From NCBI GenBank assembly GCA_903837495.1, contig CAILUT010000009.1, positions 1 through 64,000 on the forward strand: a stretch of 64,000 nucleotides of DNA, given 5' to 3'. Each line of letters starts with the position of its first letter. Within the stretch, counting starts at the first letter, position 1. Both the position numbers and the translations under genes were made by a program. Below the pieces are notes generated by a model, which was not told the DNA's origin, searched no databases, and saw nothing but the letters and a program-made list of their open reading frames with translations. Source of the DNA: an uncultured Flavobacteriales bacterium (lineage in GTDB: Bacteria > Bacteroidota > Bacteroidia > CAIKAF01). Shown here in pieces: positions 34,446-42,258 of the stretch.

Positions 34446-36322
34446 TTGCCATTGTTTTAGCCGGAGGAAAGGGAACCCGCTTGGGCCAAGCTACCGCGCT
34501 GAAGCCTAAACCTATGGTCGAAATCAATTCCAAACCCCTTTTGGAATACACCCTGATCTGGCTTAAGCAACAGGGTGTTGCAAAGGCCATTCTGACCTTA
34601 AATTACCTGCCCAATTGCATCATTCAATATTTTGGAAACGGCGGCGGCGATTTCCCCGCCATTGAATACATTACCGAATCAAGCCCCCTTGGAACGGCCG
34701 GTTGCCTCGCTGGCCGTGCACATCAATTTTCTGAGCCGGTTTGGATTGTTTATGGAGACGTATTTATGGATTTGGATTTGACCCGAATCTGGGACTCACA
34801 CTGCCAAAACCATGCCGATTTAACCTTGGTTGTGCACCCCAACGACCACCCCCACGATTCAGATTTGGTGCAGGTCGATGCCAACAACAAGGTGCTTCAT
34901 TTTCACTCCAAACCCCGAATCGGAAATCCTTGGTTGCCCAATTTGGTCAACGCCGGTTTGTACCTCTTGAACCCTGCTCTGCTCAATGCCATTCCCAACA
35001 AGGCCTGCGATTTTGGCCGCGATTTAATTCCTGCTTGGCTAAATCAATATTCCGTTTACGCCTACAGTACCCCCGAATACATGAAGGACATGGGAACCCC
35101 AGACCGGCTAAAAAAGGTGGAAAACGATTGGATTCGCGGCTTTACAAAAAACAGAAACTTGGCACGCAGGCAAAGTGCTCTTTTTTTAGACCGCGATGGG
35201 GTTATTAACGACGATACCCATTTTATTTCTAAAGCCGAAGATTTTCGGATTTTCCCTTTTGCACACAAAGCCATTTCTGAAATCAACCGATCTGGTTTCT
35301 TAGCCGTGGTTGCAACCAACCAATCTGTGTTGGCACGAAATATGACCACCCAAGAGGGATTGCAGCGCATTCACCACCGCATGGAAACGGAATTGGGCGA
35401 GCATGGAGCCTATCTGGATGCCATTTATTATTGTCCCCACCACCCCGACAAAGGCTTTCCCGAAGAAAATCCAGACCTTAAAATAGATTGCGATTGCCGA
35501 AAGCCAAAACCTGGCATGCTTTTTCAAGCCGCTCAACGGTTTAACATCGACCTGAACTCTAGTTTTATGGTGGGCGACAACGAGCGAGATATTTTGGCCG
35601 GTAGGGCAGCCGGTTGCACTACGGTGGGGGTCGCCACAGGAAAAGGCCTGAAATCAGGAAGCACACAACCCGATTTGTTCTTTCCGAATTTGCTGGAAGC
35701 CGTACATTTTATTCTAAATCCCCCTTTTCTACCTTCTGTTTCGTCGTTGTGTAGCCTAATTTTAGCCAAGGCCACCCAGCCTTTAACCTTTATCCGCATT
35801 GGCGGAAATACCGGCAGCGGCAAATCTTCGCTCGCCGCATTGATAAAACGTGAATTGAATTTGATCCAGCAATCTTGCCACACGGTTCGCCTTGACGATT
35901 GGATTCTGCCTTCCAGCGAACGCAAAAATCAACCCCACGATTGGAAAGCCGCTTTTCAACTTTCAATCCTGCAAACCCAACTCAACCAACTCTTGCTCGG
36001 CCATCAGGTTCAGGCCCCCGGGTATGCCCGGCACCCCAATCAACACGTTCAACACGTTGTTTATGGCCCATTTCAAAGCGGAATTGTTCTGGTCGAAGGA
36101 ATTCCCTCTTTTTCAGATGAACTCGATTCCTTGCCCTGGAGCCTGAGTCTGTTTATTGAACAATCTGAACAAGAACGCAAACAGCATGTGCTGCAATTGT
36201 ATGCTTGGAAAGGGTGCACGGAAGAACAAGCTCAGCACCTTTATTTGCAGCGAAACAACACCGAATACCAACAAATAAACGCCTTGAAATCAAAGGCCGA
36301 CATCTGCATTCTACGTTCCTAA
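34442..36322 (+). CDS. Three-domain fusion: nucleotidyltransferase + HAD phosphatase + P-loop kinase
   Basis: This 626-aa protein joins three enzyme domains. Residues 1-~230 form a sugar-phosphate nucleotidyltransferase (MIAIVLAGGKGTRLG, 'KPKPMVEINSKPLLEY', 'GTAGCLAG', 'VYGDVFMDLDL'). Residues ~244-425 form a GmhB-like HAD phosphatase (FLDRDGVIND, 'ATNQSVLARN', zinc-type 'CPHH...CDCRKPKPGM', 'MVGDNERDILAGRAAG'). Residues ~450-626 form a uridine-kinase-like P-loop domain (GGNTGSGKSS, Walker B-like 'GIVLVEGIPSF'). The first two match heptose-bisphosphate dephosphorylation and NDP-activation steps (HddC/GmhB-like), so the protein may make an NDP-sugar, with the third domain as sugar kinase. The substrate is inferred. 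All key motifs look intact. Confidence 0.85.
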   Translation: MIAIVLAGGKGTRLGQATALKPKPMVEINSKPLLEYTLIWLKQQGVAKAILTLNYLPNCIIQYFGNGGGDFPAIEYITESSPLGTAGCLAGRAHQFSEPVWIVYGDVFMDLDLTRIWDSHCQNHADLTLVVHPNDHPHDSDLVQVDANNKVLHFHSKPRIGNPWLPNLVNAGLYLLNPALLNAIPNKACDFGRDLIPAWLNQYSVYAYSTPEYMKDMGTPDRLKKVENDWIRGFTKNRNLARRQSALFLDRDGVINDDTHFISKAEDFRIFPFAHKAISEINRSGFLAVVATNQSVLARNMTTQEGLQRIHHRMETELGEHGAYLDAIYYCPHHPDKGFPEENPDLKIDCDCRKPKPGMLFQAAQRFNIDLNSSFMVGDNERDILAGRAAGCTTVGVATGKGLKSGSTQPDLFFPNLLEAVHFILNPPFLPSVSSLCSLILAKATQPLTFIRIGGNTGSGKSSLAALIKRELNLIQQSCHTVRLDDWILPSSERKNQPHDWKAAFQLSILQTQLNQLLLGHQVQAPGYARHPNQHVQHVVYGPFQSGIVLVEGIPSFSDELDSLPWSLSLFIEQSEQERKQHVLQLYAWKGCTEEQAQHLYLQRNNTEYQQINALKSKADICILRS

Positions 36323-36354
36323 TTTAAGTGAGATGATTACGTATTATTTTTCCC

Positions 36355-36362
36355 TACCTTTG
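36355..36362 (+). promoter_or_regulatory. Promoter -7 box TACCTTTG
   Basis: TACCTTTG lies 25 bp before ATG 36388 and follows the fusion-enzyme stop by ~33 bp. It probably starts transcription of the hydrolase-engB pair. Confidence 0.6.
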
Positions 36363-36387
36363 AACACCAAAACAATTCCATAAAGGA

Positions 36388-37152
36388 ATGGAACTGAAGG
36401 TCAAAAAAGAAGGAAGTTTCGAGTATGTGGAGGAAGGACAGGGGCCTGTTCTGATTATTCTTCACGGTCTTTTCGGTGCTCTAAGCAACTTTAAAGAGGT
36501 CGTTGCGCATTTCAGTGCGAACTACACCTTAATTATTCCCATTATGCCCATTTATACCATGCCCATGTTGGACACCAACGTGAAACGGCTGGCTGATTTT
36601 TTGGCAGATTTTATCGACTTTAAAGGATATAAGCAAGTTTCGCTCTTGGGCAATTCTTTGGGTGGCCATGTGGGCCTAATCTATACCGCAGCCCACCCCA
36701 GCAAAGTGCAGCGCTTAATTCTAACCGGATCTTCAGGATTGTATGAAAACGCCTTCGGAGGTTCCTATCCCCGTAAATCCGATTACAATTTCATTCGGTC
36801 TAGGGTTGAATTTACCTTTTACGAGCCCGCTACCGCCAGTAAGGAACTGGTGGACGAGGTATTCGAAATTGTGAACAACAAACTGAAAGCCATTCGCATT
36901 ATTTCGCTAGCCAAATCGGCCATTCGCCACAATATGGCCAACGAATTGCCGAACATGAACATTCCAGTTTGCCTGATTTGGGGAACAAACGACCACATTA
37001 CTCCGCCCGAAGTGGCCAAGGACTTCCATGCTCTGTTGCCCAACAGCACCCTGTTTTGGGTCGAAAAATGTGGACACGCACCCATGATGGAACGCCCTGC
37101 CCAATTTAATGCCCTGTTGCAAGGTTGGCTTGAATCAACCCAAACGGCATAA
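36388..37152 (+). CDS. Alpha/beta hydrolase
   Basis: This 254-aa cytoplasmic hydrolase has the oxyanion segment 'ILHGLFGALSNF', nucleophile elbow GNSLGGH, and the acid/His pair in 'LIWGTNDHITPPE' and 'KCGHAPMMERP'. It belongs to the large esterase/MhpC-like family and the substrate cannot be told. The stop overlaps the engB start (TAATG), so the two are coupled. Confidence 0.88.
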   Translation: MELKVKKEGSFEYVEEGQGPVLIILHGLFGALSNFKEVVAHFSANYTLIIPIMPIYTMPMLDTNVKRLADFLADFIDFKGYKQVSLLGNSLGGHVGLIYTAAHPSKVQRLILTGSSGLYENAFGGSYPRKSDYNFIRSRVEFTFYEPATASKELVDEVFEIVNNKLKAIRIISLAKSAIRHNMANELPNMNIPVCLIWGTNDHITPPEVAKDFHALLPNSTLFWVEKCGHAPMMERPAQFNALLQGWLESTQTA

Positions 37153-37772
37153 TGGGGCATAGAACCGTTGAATTTATTGCCTCCTCGGCCAAGGTTTCTC
37201 AATGCCCAAGTTCCGGCATGCCTGAATATGCCTTTATTGGCCGGTCTAACGTAGGCAAATCTTCTTTGCTAAACCTGCTGGCCGGTGGAAAGGGCCCAGC
37301 AAAAACTTCTTCTACCCCCGGAAAAACTCGACTCATCAACCATTTTTTGGTTAACAATCGCTTTTATTTGGTCGATTTGCCCGGCTACGGTTATGCAAAA
37401 GTGAGCAAAAGCCTGCGCCGCGATTTTGACCAACTCATTCATGGATATTTAGCAAAAACCCAAACCCTTCTCGCTGCCTTGGTTTTAATCGATTGCCGGC
37501 TTCCCCTTCAAAATCTGGATAGGGAAATGCTGCTCTGGCTTGCAAAAAACAACATTCCCTGCGCCATCGTTTACACTAAAATTGATAAACTCTCTAAACT
37601 TCAAGGCCAAAGGCAAATTCAAACCATTCAGGCGGAACTTAAAAAAGATTGGGGCATGCTGCCGCCCGAATTTATGACCAGCGCATTTAAAAAAACAGGA
37701 CAAGATTCCCTGTGGGACTGGATGGAAACCCACATCCCCATTTCCCAATCGGTTTCTCTAAACAGCCCTTAA
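37152..37772 (+). CDS. engB: Ribosome-biogenesis GTPase EngB/YsxC
   Basis: This 206-aa GTPase acts in late 50S assembly. The motifs are GRSNVGKSS (G1), 'SSTPGKTRLINHF' (G2), DLPGYGYAK (G3) and YTKIDKL (G4). Its length is normal. Its last 15 bases overlap the convergent rpe gene on the other strand. Confidence 0.94.
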   Translation: MGHRTVEFIASSAKVSQCPSSGMPEYAFIGRSNVGKSSLLNLLAGGKGPAKTSSTPGKTRLINHFLVNNRFYLVDLPGYGYAKVSKSLRRDFDQLIHGYLAKTQTLLAALVLIDCRLPLQNLDREMLLWLAKNNIPCAIVYTKIDKLSKLQGQRQIQTIQAELKKDWGMLPPEFMTSAFKKTGQDSLWDWMETHIPISQSVSLNSP

Positions 37773-38414
37773 GCGGGCAATGGTTTCAGGGGGATTCGCC
37801 GAACCAAAAACGCTGCTGCCAGCCACCAATACGTTGGCCCCCGCTTTCACTATGGCTCCCGCATTTTCCAACCCAACCCCACCGTCAACCTCAATGTATA
37901 TGTCGGGGTAGCCTGCATCCTCTATCATTTTACGCGCTTCTGAAACCCGCTCCAGCGCCTCGGGAATAAACCGCTGTCCTCCAAATCCGGGATTGACACT
38001 CATAATTAAAATCAGGTCGGTTGACGATAAAATACTCCGCAATCCTTTTACCGGAGTGTGCGGATTGATGGCCACCCCAGCTTTTTTTCCCTGTCCGCGA
38101 ATCTGTTGCAAGGTCCGATGCAAGTGCCTACACGCTTCCCAATGCACCGTAATGAGGTCGGAACCCGCCTGGGCAAACCGTTCAACATACAAGTCCGGCT
38201 GCTCAATCATTAAATGAACGTCCAAAAACTTTTTGCTTTGACGCCGAACCGCTTCAATCACCGGAAACCCGAACGAAATATTTGGAACAAATCGCCCGTC
38301 CATTACATCTAAATGCAACCATTCGCATTCGCTCGACTCCAACATGCTGAGCTCTGCATTCAAATGACCAAAGTCGGCCGATAGCAGGGAAGGTGCAACT
38401 AGGTGCGTTTTCAT
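37758..38414 (-). CDS. rpe: Ribulose-phosphate 3-epimerase
   Basis: This 218-aa TIM-barrel enzyme interconverts ribulose-5-P and xylulose-5-P in the pentose phosphate pathway. It has 'PSLLSADFGHL', the metal-site 'WLHLDVMDGRFVPNISFG', 'DVHLMIEQPDLY', 'VNPGFGGQRF' and 'EVDGGVGLENA'. Its 3' end overlaps engB tail-to-tail by 15 bp. On its 5' side lies a 630-bp stretch of uncertain coding status. Confidence 0.95.
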   Translation of the reverse strand: MKTHLVAPSLLSADFGHLNAELSMLESSECEWLHLDVMDGRFVPNISFGFPVIEAVRRQSKKFLDVHLMIEQPDLYVERFAQAGSDLITVHWEACRHLHRTLQQIRGQGKKAGVAINPHTPVKGLRSILSSTDLILIMSVNPGFGGQRFIPEALERVSEARKMIEDAGYPDIYIEVDGGVGLENAGAIVKAGANVLVAGSSVFGSANPPETIARLRAV

Positions 38415-39138
38415 GCCCGAAAGGTACTATTTTGTTCTGAACTACCCAGCCAATCCAGTACGCTTGGCTGGGGCTTCGAACTGCATACCTGCTTGGGTTG
38501 GCCTTCTTCCTTCTCCGGCTCCATCTATTTTTTATTCAGCTCCCAACGGCTTTCTTTTCGGTCTTTCTTTTCCTGTCCTCTTTGCAGCTTTCAAACCAAA
38601 GGCGAAATCCCGTCCGTTTTTCGCCTCCATTCCCCAACCGAAACAGAGGTGGGCCTTGTTTTTAAACCGCTCTTACATCCGGTTTTACTTGATGGCTTGG
38701 TGTGGTTTTTTTGCACGCTGTTTTTTGTTCCCATCCACTTTGCATGGAATCAACCTTGCACATGTTCCCCAACTTGCCTCTACGTTATGTGCCTTGGGTT
38801 TATGGTTTTTAACCCTACTTTTCGAATTCCATGTTTCTACTGCAACCCAATCCCCATGCCTAAAATGCCTGTTAGGCCTTGTCCACACCGGGCTTGTAAA
38901 TCTGCTCACCAAGGCAGGACGTTTTTTGTCTTTTTTTCAAAAAAAGCTTCCACACCGATGGGCTGTCAATCCATGGCACCGCAAGGTGGACGTTCGGCGC
39001 TCGCAGCCCTCCACGCTATGGCGATACATGGGTTTTGCCCCCGTTTTACAAATAGCTGCGCAAGGCCGTCAAATTCGAGCGTTGTTTTATACGCCGAAGG
39101 GAGTGCTCTTTGATTTGCCGTACCCGCTCTCGGGTTAA
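38413..39138 (+). CDS. Doubtful ORF in gap between rpe and rpoD
   Basis: A 241-aa frame fills this gap, but a competing frame of 236 aa (38403-39113) is open too, and a third encodes a hydrophobic stretch (LLGLAFFLLRLHLFFIQL) before a stop at 38664. All are open because the strand is pyrimidine-rich. The 241-aa product has hydrophobic segments near 90-150 but very few acidic residues, and it would run 93 bp antisense into rpoD. It may be a small membrane protein with a shorter extent, a decayed gene, or noncoding. No family is recognised. Confidence 0.22.
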   Translation: MPERYYFVLNYPANPVRLAGASNCIPAWVGLLPSPAPSIFYSAPNGFLFGLSFPVLFAAFKPKAKSRPFFASIPQPKQRWALFLNRSYIRFYLMAWCGFFARCFLFPSTLHGINLAHVPQLASTLCALGLWFLTLLFEFHVSTATQSPCLKCLLGLVHTGLVNLLTKAGRFLSFFQKKLPHRWAVNPWHRKVDVRRSQPSTLWRYMGFAPVLQIAAQGRQIRALFYTPKGVLFDLPYPLSG

Positions 39139-39906
39139 ATGCAGCCGAAAACTGATTTCCTCTAAATTCATCGGCTGGTCGCCCGTTAATCCAAAATACA
39201 TATTTATTACCTGACGCTCCCGGTCGTTGAGCGCATCCAACCCACCCATCAATTCCAATTTTAATCCACTGTCAATCAGTGCGGTGTCTGGTTTTTCCAT
39301 GTTCGGGTCCGAATACATATCCAAAAAACTGCCTTCTTCCCCTTCCTGCATGGGAGCATCTACCGAATGGTGCTTCGAGGGTGCATTCAAGGCCTCAACC
39401 ACTTCGCTGTGGGTCATGTCCAAGGCATCTCCCAATTCCTCAACCGAGGGTTCCCTGCCATACAATTGCTCCAATTCCCCAAAAATACGGTACACTTTTT
39501 GGGCCGATCCAATTCGGTTGGACGGCAAACGCACCAACCGGGCATTCTCGGCCAGCGATGCCAATATAGATTGCCGTATCCACCAAACGGCATACGAAAT
39601 AAACTTAAACCCCCGGGTTTCATCAAAGCGACGGGCTGCTTTTATTAAGCCCATGTTTCCCTCATTTATTAGGTCGGGCAAGGTCAAACCTTGGTTTTGA
39701 TACTGCTTGGCTACCGATACCACAAAACGCAAATTGGCACTCACTAGGCGTTTCAGGGCCTCTTCATCTCCTTCCCGAATCCGCCGTGCCAACTCCACCT
39801 CTTCTTCCATCACAACCATGGCTTCCCGGCTAATTTCGCTTAAATATTTGTCCAGCGAGGGGTAATCTCGGTTGGTTACTTGCTTGCTTATTTTTAGTTG
39901 CCTCAT
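39046..39906 (-). CDS. rpoD: Primary sigma factor RpoD/SigA
   Basis: This 286-aa sigma factor directs RNA polymerase to most promoters, including the TAnnTTTG boxes noted here. It lacks sigma region 1.1, as usual in Bacteroidota. Region 2 has 'LINEGNMGLIKAARRFDETRGFKFISYAVWWIRQSIL'-type sequence, region 3 'LPSNRIGSAQKVYRIFGELEQL', and region 4.2 a helix-turn-helix 'NLEEISFRLHLTRERVRQIKEHSLRRIK'. The start at ATG 39906 is normal for the family. Confidence 0.95.
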   Translation of the reverse strand: MRQLKISKQVTNRDYPSLDKYLSEISREAMVVMEEEVELARRIREGDEEALKRLVSANLRFVVSVAKQYQNQGLTLPDLINEGNMGLIKAARRFDETRGFKFISYAVWWIRQSILASLAENARLVRLPSNRIGSAQKVYRIFGELEQLYGREPSVEELGDALDMTHSEVVEALNAPSKHHSVDAPMQEGEEGSFLDMYSDPNMEKPDTALIDSGLKLELMGGLDALNDRERQVINMYFGLTGDQPMNLEEISFRLHLTRERVRQIKEHSLRRIKQRSNLTALRSYL

Positions 39907-40068
39907 CTTTTTTTGTTTTCCGTTTTCTTATACGATTTCGGCATACCCTCGGTTGCAGCCAATGCCGAATCATTTGTTTAATTATGTTAAACCCTATGGC
40001 GAACAAACTCAGCCCCCCCCCCTCTCAATTTCTTTCGATTTTTTCTCTTTCTGCTCAGCCCTTTGGCC

Positions 40069-40076
40069 TATTTTTG
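40069..40076 (+). promoter_or_regulatory. Promoter -7 box TATTTTTG, near-leaderless
   Basis: TATTTTTG-TGCC-ATG puts the box four bases before ATG 40081. The predicted transcription start coincides with the start codon, giving a second leaderless candidate. The ORF track's upstream start at 40063 lies before the box and is rejected. Confidence 0.55.
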
Positions 40077-40080
40077 TGCC

Positions 40081-41268
40081 ATGAAGTATTGCTTGATCCG
40101 CGAACGAAAATCCCCACCCGATTTCCGATGTCCTTTAAATCCTGAGCAGGCAATGGCTTTCGCTAAAAGCAACTCCAACGTCTCAATTTGGGCCGAATCT
40201 TCGGCCCACCGCTGCTTTTCCGATGCCGAGTTTTTGCAACAAGGCATAGCCTTGGCCGAAGGAAAGCCCGCCCAGGTCTATTTGGGCATTAAAGAGGTCC
40301 CACCCTCTGCACTGATTCCCAATTCTACCTATTTCTTTTTTTCGCACACCATCAAACGGCAACCGCAAAATCGGGAACTTCTGCAAGCTGTGCTGCAAAA
40401 CAACATTCGCCTTATCGATTACGAATGCCTGCGCGATCCCCAAGGGCAACGCCTCATCGGCTTTGGGTTTTATGCCGGGGTGGTGGGGGCCTACAATACC
40501 CTGCGCACGTTTTCCTTAAAAACCCAACAGCAGCCACTGCCGCATTCTGCCCAGCTGCAAAGTCGAACGCACATGGATCAAGTTCTATCCGATTGGTCGG
40601 TTCCAGACCTGCGCATTGTACTTACCGGGCAAGGGAAGGTGGCTCAGGGCGCGCTGTCTATTTTAAAGCAATTGAATTTTATCCAGCTTGAACCCCATCA
40701 GGATTTCCCAGAAACGGGACGCTGGGTTAAAATCATCGATTACCATCAATACAATGTTCGCATTCAAGACGGGGGCTTCGATGCGGCCGAGTTTTATGCC
40801 CAGCCACAGCTGTACCAAGCCCGTTTTTTGCCTTTTTTATCCAACGCTCAAATTCTTCTCACAGGGCATTTCTGGTCTGCCGATTCTCCCCGCTTTTTAA
40901 GCCCAGAACAGCTCGGCAGCACTCAGATTTTGGTTGTGGGCGACATCAGCTGCGATGTCAACGGCCCTTTGCCCTGCACGCTGCGGCCCTCTACTTTACA
41001 GGAACCCGCCTATGGTTGGGACAAAATCAGCTTTCAGGAAACCGATTTGATTAAGCCTTCCGCCATCGCGGTTATGGCGGTCGATAACCTGCCTGCGGCA
41101 TTGCCGGCCGATGCTTCCAATCATTTTGGTACAGCACTGCTCCCCATTCTTCAAGCCTTTGAAAAACAGCCCAATGCCCCCGTTTTTGAGCATGCTACCA
41201 TTGCCCAAAATGGAGCACTTATGCCCAAATACGCGTATTTACAGGCCTGGGTTGATGGGTTGGAGTAG
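40081..41268 (+). CDS. Saccharopine dehydrogenase-like NAD(P)-binding enzyme
   Basis: This 395-aa protein resembles the alanine dehydrogenase/saccharopine dehydrogenase (lysine-forming) family. The N-terminal 'IRERKSPPDFRCPLNPEQA' matches the substrate-domain start (the K in ERK and the R after PPD are typical). The 'KEVP' and 'FFFSHTIK' motifs and a Rossmann loop 'IVLTGQGKVAQGALSIL' follow. It probably catalyses NAD(P)-dependent oxidation or reduction of an amino-acid adduct; no lysine pathway genes are adjacent, so the exact reaction is open. Element R4 begins at its stop codon. Confidence 0.78.
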   Translation: MKYCLIRERKSPPDFRCPLNPEQAMAFAKSNSNVSIWAESSAHRCFSDAEFLQQGIALAEGKPAQVYLGIKEVPPSALIPNSTYFFFSHTIKRQPQNRELLQAVLQNNIRLIDYECLRDPQGQRLIGFGFYAGVVGAYNTLRTFSLKTQQQPLPHSAQLQSRTHMDQVLSDWSVPDLRIVLTGQGKVAQGALSILKQLNFIQLEPHQDFPETGRWVKIIDYHQYNVRIQDGGFDAAEFYAQPQLYQARFLPFLSNAQILLTGHFWSADSPRFLSPEQLGSTQILVVGDISCDVNGPLPCTLRPSTLQEPAYGWDKISFQETDLIKPSAIAVMAVDNLPAALPADASNHFGTALLPILQAFEKQPNAPVFEHATIAQNGALMPKYAYLQAWVDGLE

Positions 41269-41409
41269 GGCGGCTGCGGGCTTTCGCAGGTAGTCCTCGG
41301 TGCTCGGCTCCGCCGGCAGCCGGCTGCGGGTAGCTCCCAAGGTCGCTCCCACAGCCCCGCGCCGGCAGGGCCTTGCCCCTGTGGGCTACCTTGCTCTATC
41401 CCTGCCGCT
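41268..41409 (-). repeat. Structured intergenic element R4 (subfamily I)
   Basis: The element begins at the last base of the preceding stop codon. The tip loop is TCCCAAGGTC (41335-41344) between AGC and GCT, the complement of GACCTTGGGA found in R5. Stems GCAGGTAGTCC/GGGCTACC and GGCTCCGCCGGC/GCCGGCAGGGCC (11 of 12 paired with one G-T) are visible. The start GGGCGGCTGCGGGCTTTC matches R6 read on its minus strand. Confidence 0.85.
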
Positions 41410-41589
41410 CTCATTCCTTACCCCTTTGCATTAAAAAAAGAACCCAGTCAAAGCCGCTGTGTTTATAAATTCACACCCAAGGCTTTGATGTTGAGTGCAA
41501 AAGAGCAGTAAAAAGGGTGAAACGCTTTTTGTTTGAAGGTATTTCTTTTTACAAACTAAACATTTTGAAGGTCTTGGGGTTATACCCAC
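41410..41589. promoter_or_regulatory. Leader region of LON gene with nested hairpin
   Basis: A 41-base hairpin (41448-41488) has outer arms TCAAAGCC/GGCTTTGA and inner arms GTGT/ACAC around an AT-rich loop. It lies ~100 bp upstream of ATG 41590. No TAnnTTTG box is found, so the promoter of the LON-M61-MazG operon is not clear. The hairpin may be an operator, a leader structure or a terminator of the upstream gene. Confidence 0.4.
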
Positions 41590-42258
41590 ATGACCCCTAG
41601 GCCAACTTCCTTTTTTTTGCCCCTTTTTCCCTTAAATGCAGTGGTTTTTCCCAAAGAGAAATTCAACCTGCACATTTTTGAGCCCCGCTATAAAGAGCTG
41701 ATTCAACACATTAAAAATGGGGATTCTCGATTTGGCTTGGTACCTGTTTTAAATGGAACTCCCGCCGAATGGGCTACCATTTTAGAGATCGACCTTATCG
41801 ATACAACTTATCCGGACGGCTCTATGGACATCAAAACCACCGGCCAACATTGTGTACGAATTTTGGAGTTTTTTAAAACGGCCCCCAATGCCTCTTGGCC
41901 TGCTGGAATTGTAACCGAAAACCACGAACTGCATACCTTCCACAGCCAAGCCGAAGCCGATTCTACCGTTTGGGAAGTTTTTAGAGAAAGCCTCATTAAG
42001 TTGGCCCACGTTCTAAACATTCCCGAACGCTTTGTGCCCAACAGCAATAATTTCGCATCCTTTCAGGTGGCTCATTACCTCAATTTACCCATCGAACGCG
42101 AATTTAAATTGCTTACCCTGCCCAGCGAAACCGTACGGCAAACCGAAATTTTAAGCCATTTGCGCGAATTTCTTCCTAATTTAGTCCACCGCGAAGAAAT
42201 TAGAAAACGGGTCGCTCTAAATGGTCACTTTAAACACATTCCCCCTGCCAAATGGTAA
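41590..42258 (+). CDS. Stand-alone LON substrate-binding-domain protein
   Basis: This 222-aa protein consists of the Lon protease N-terminal domain without ATPase or protease parts: 'LPLFPLNAVVFPKEKFNLHIFEPRYKELI', then 'FGLVPVLNG' and 'TTGQHCVRILEFF', and a helical tail. Such stand-alone forms are common in bacteria; a substrate-binding or adaptor role is assumed but unproved. Its last 38 bp overlap the M61 peptidase gene in another frame. Confidence 0.85.
   Translation: MTPRPTSFFLPLFPLNAVVFPKEKFNLHIFEPRYKELIQHIKNGDSRFGLVPVLNGTPAEWATILEIDLIDTTYPDGSMDIKTTGQHCVRILEFFKTAPNASWPAGIVTENHELHTFHSQAEADSTVWEVFRESLIKLAHVLNIPERFVPNSNNFASFQVAHYLNLPIEREFKLLTLPSETVRQTEILSHLREFLPNLVHREEIRKRVALNGHFKHIPPAKW

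Noticed and set aside
38403-39113. 236-aa plus-strand ORF between rpe and rpoD
   Set aside because: Its Cys/Pro/Phe-rich composition is unlike any protein, and it exists only because the strand is pyrimidine-rich.
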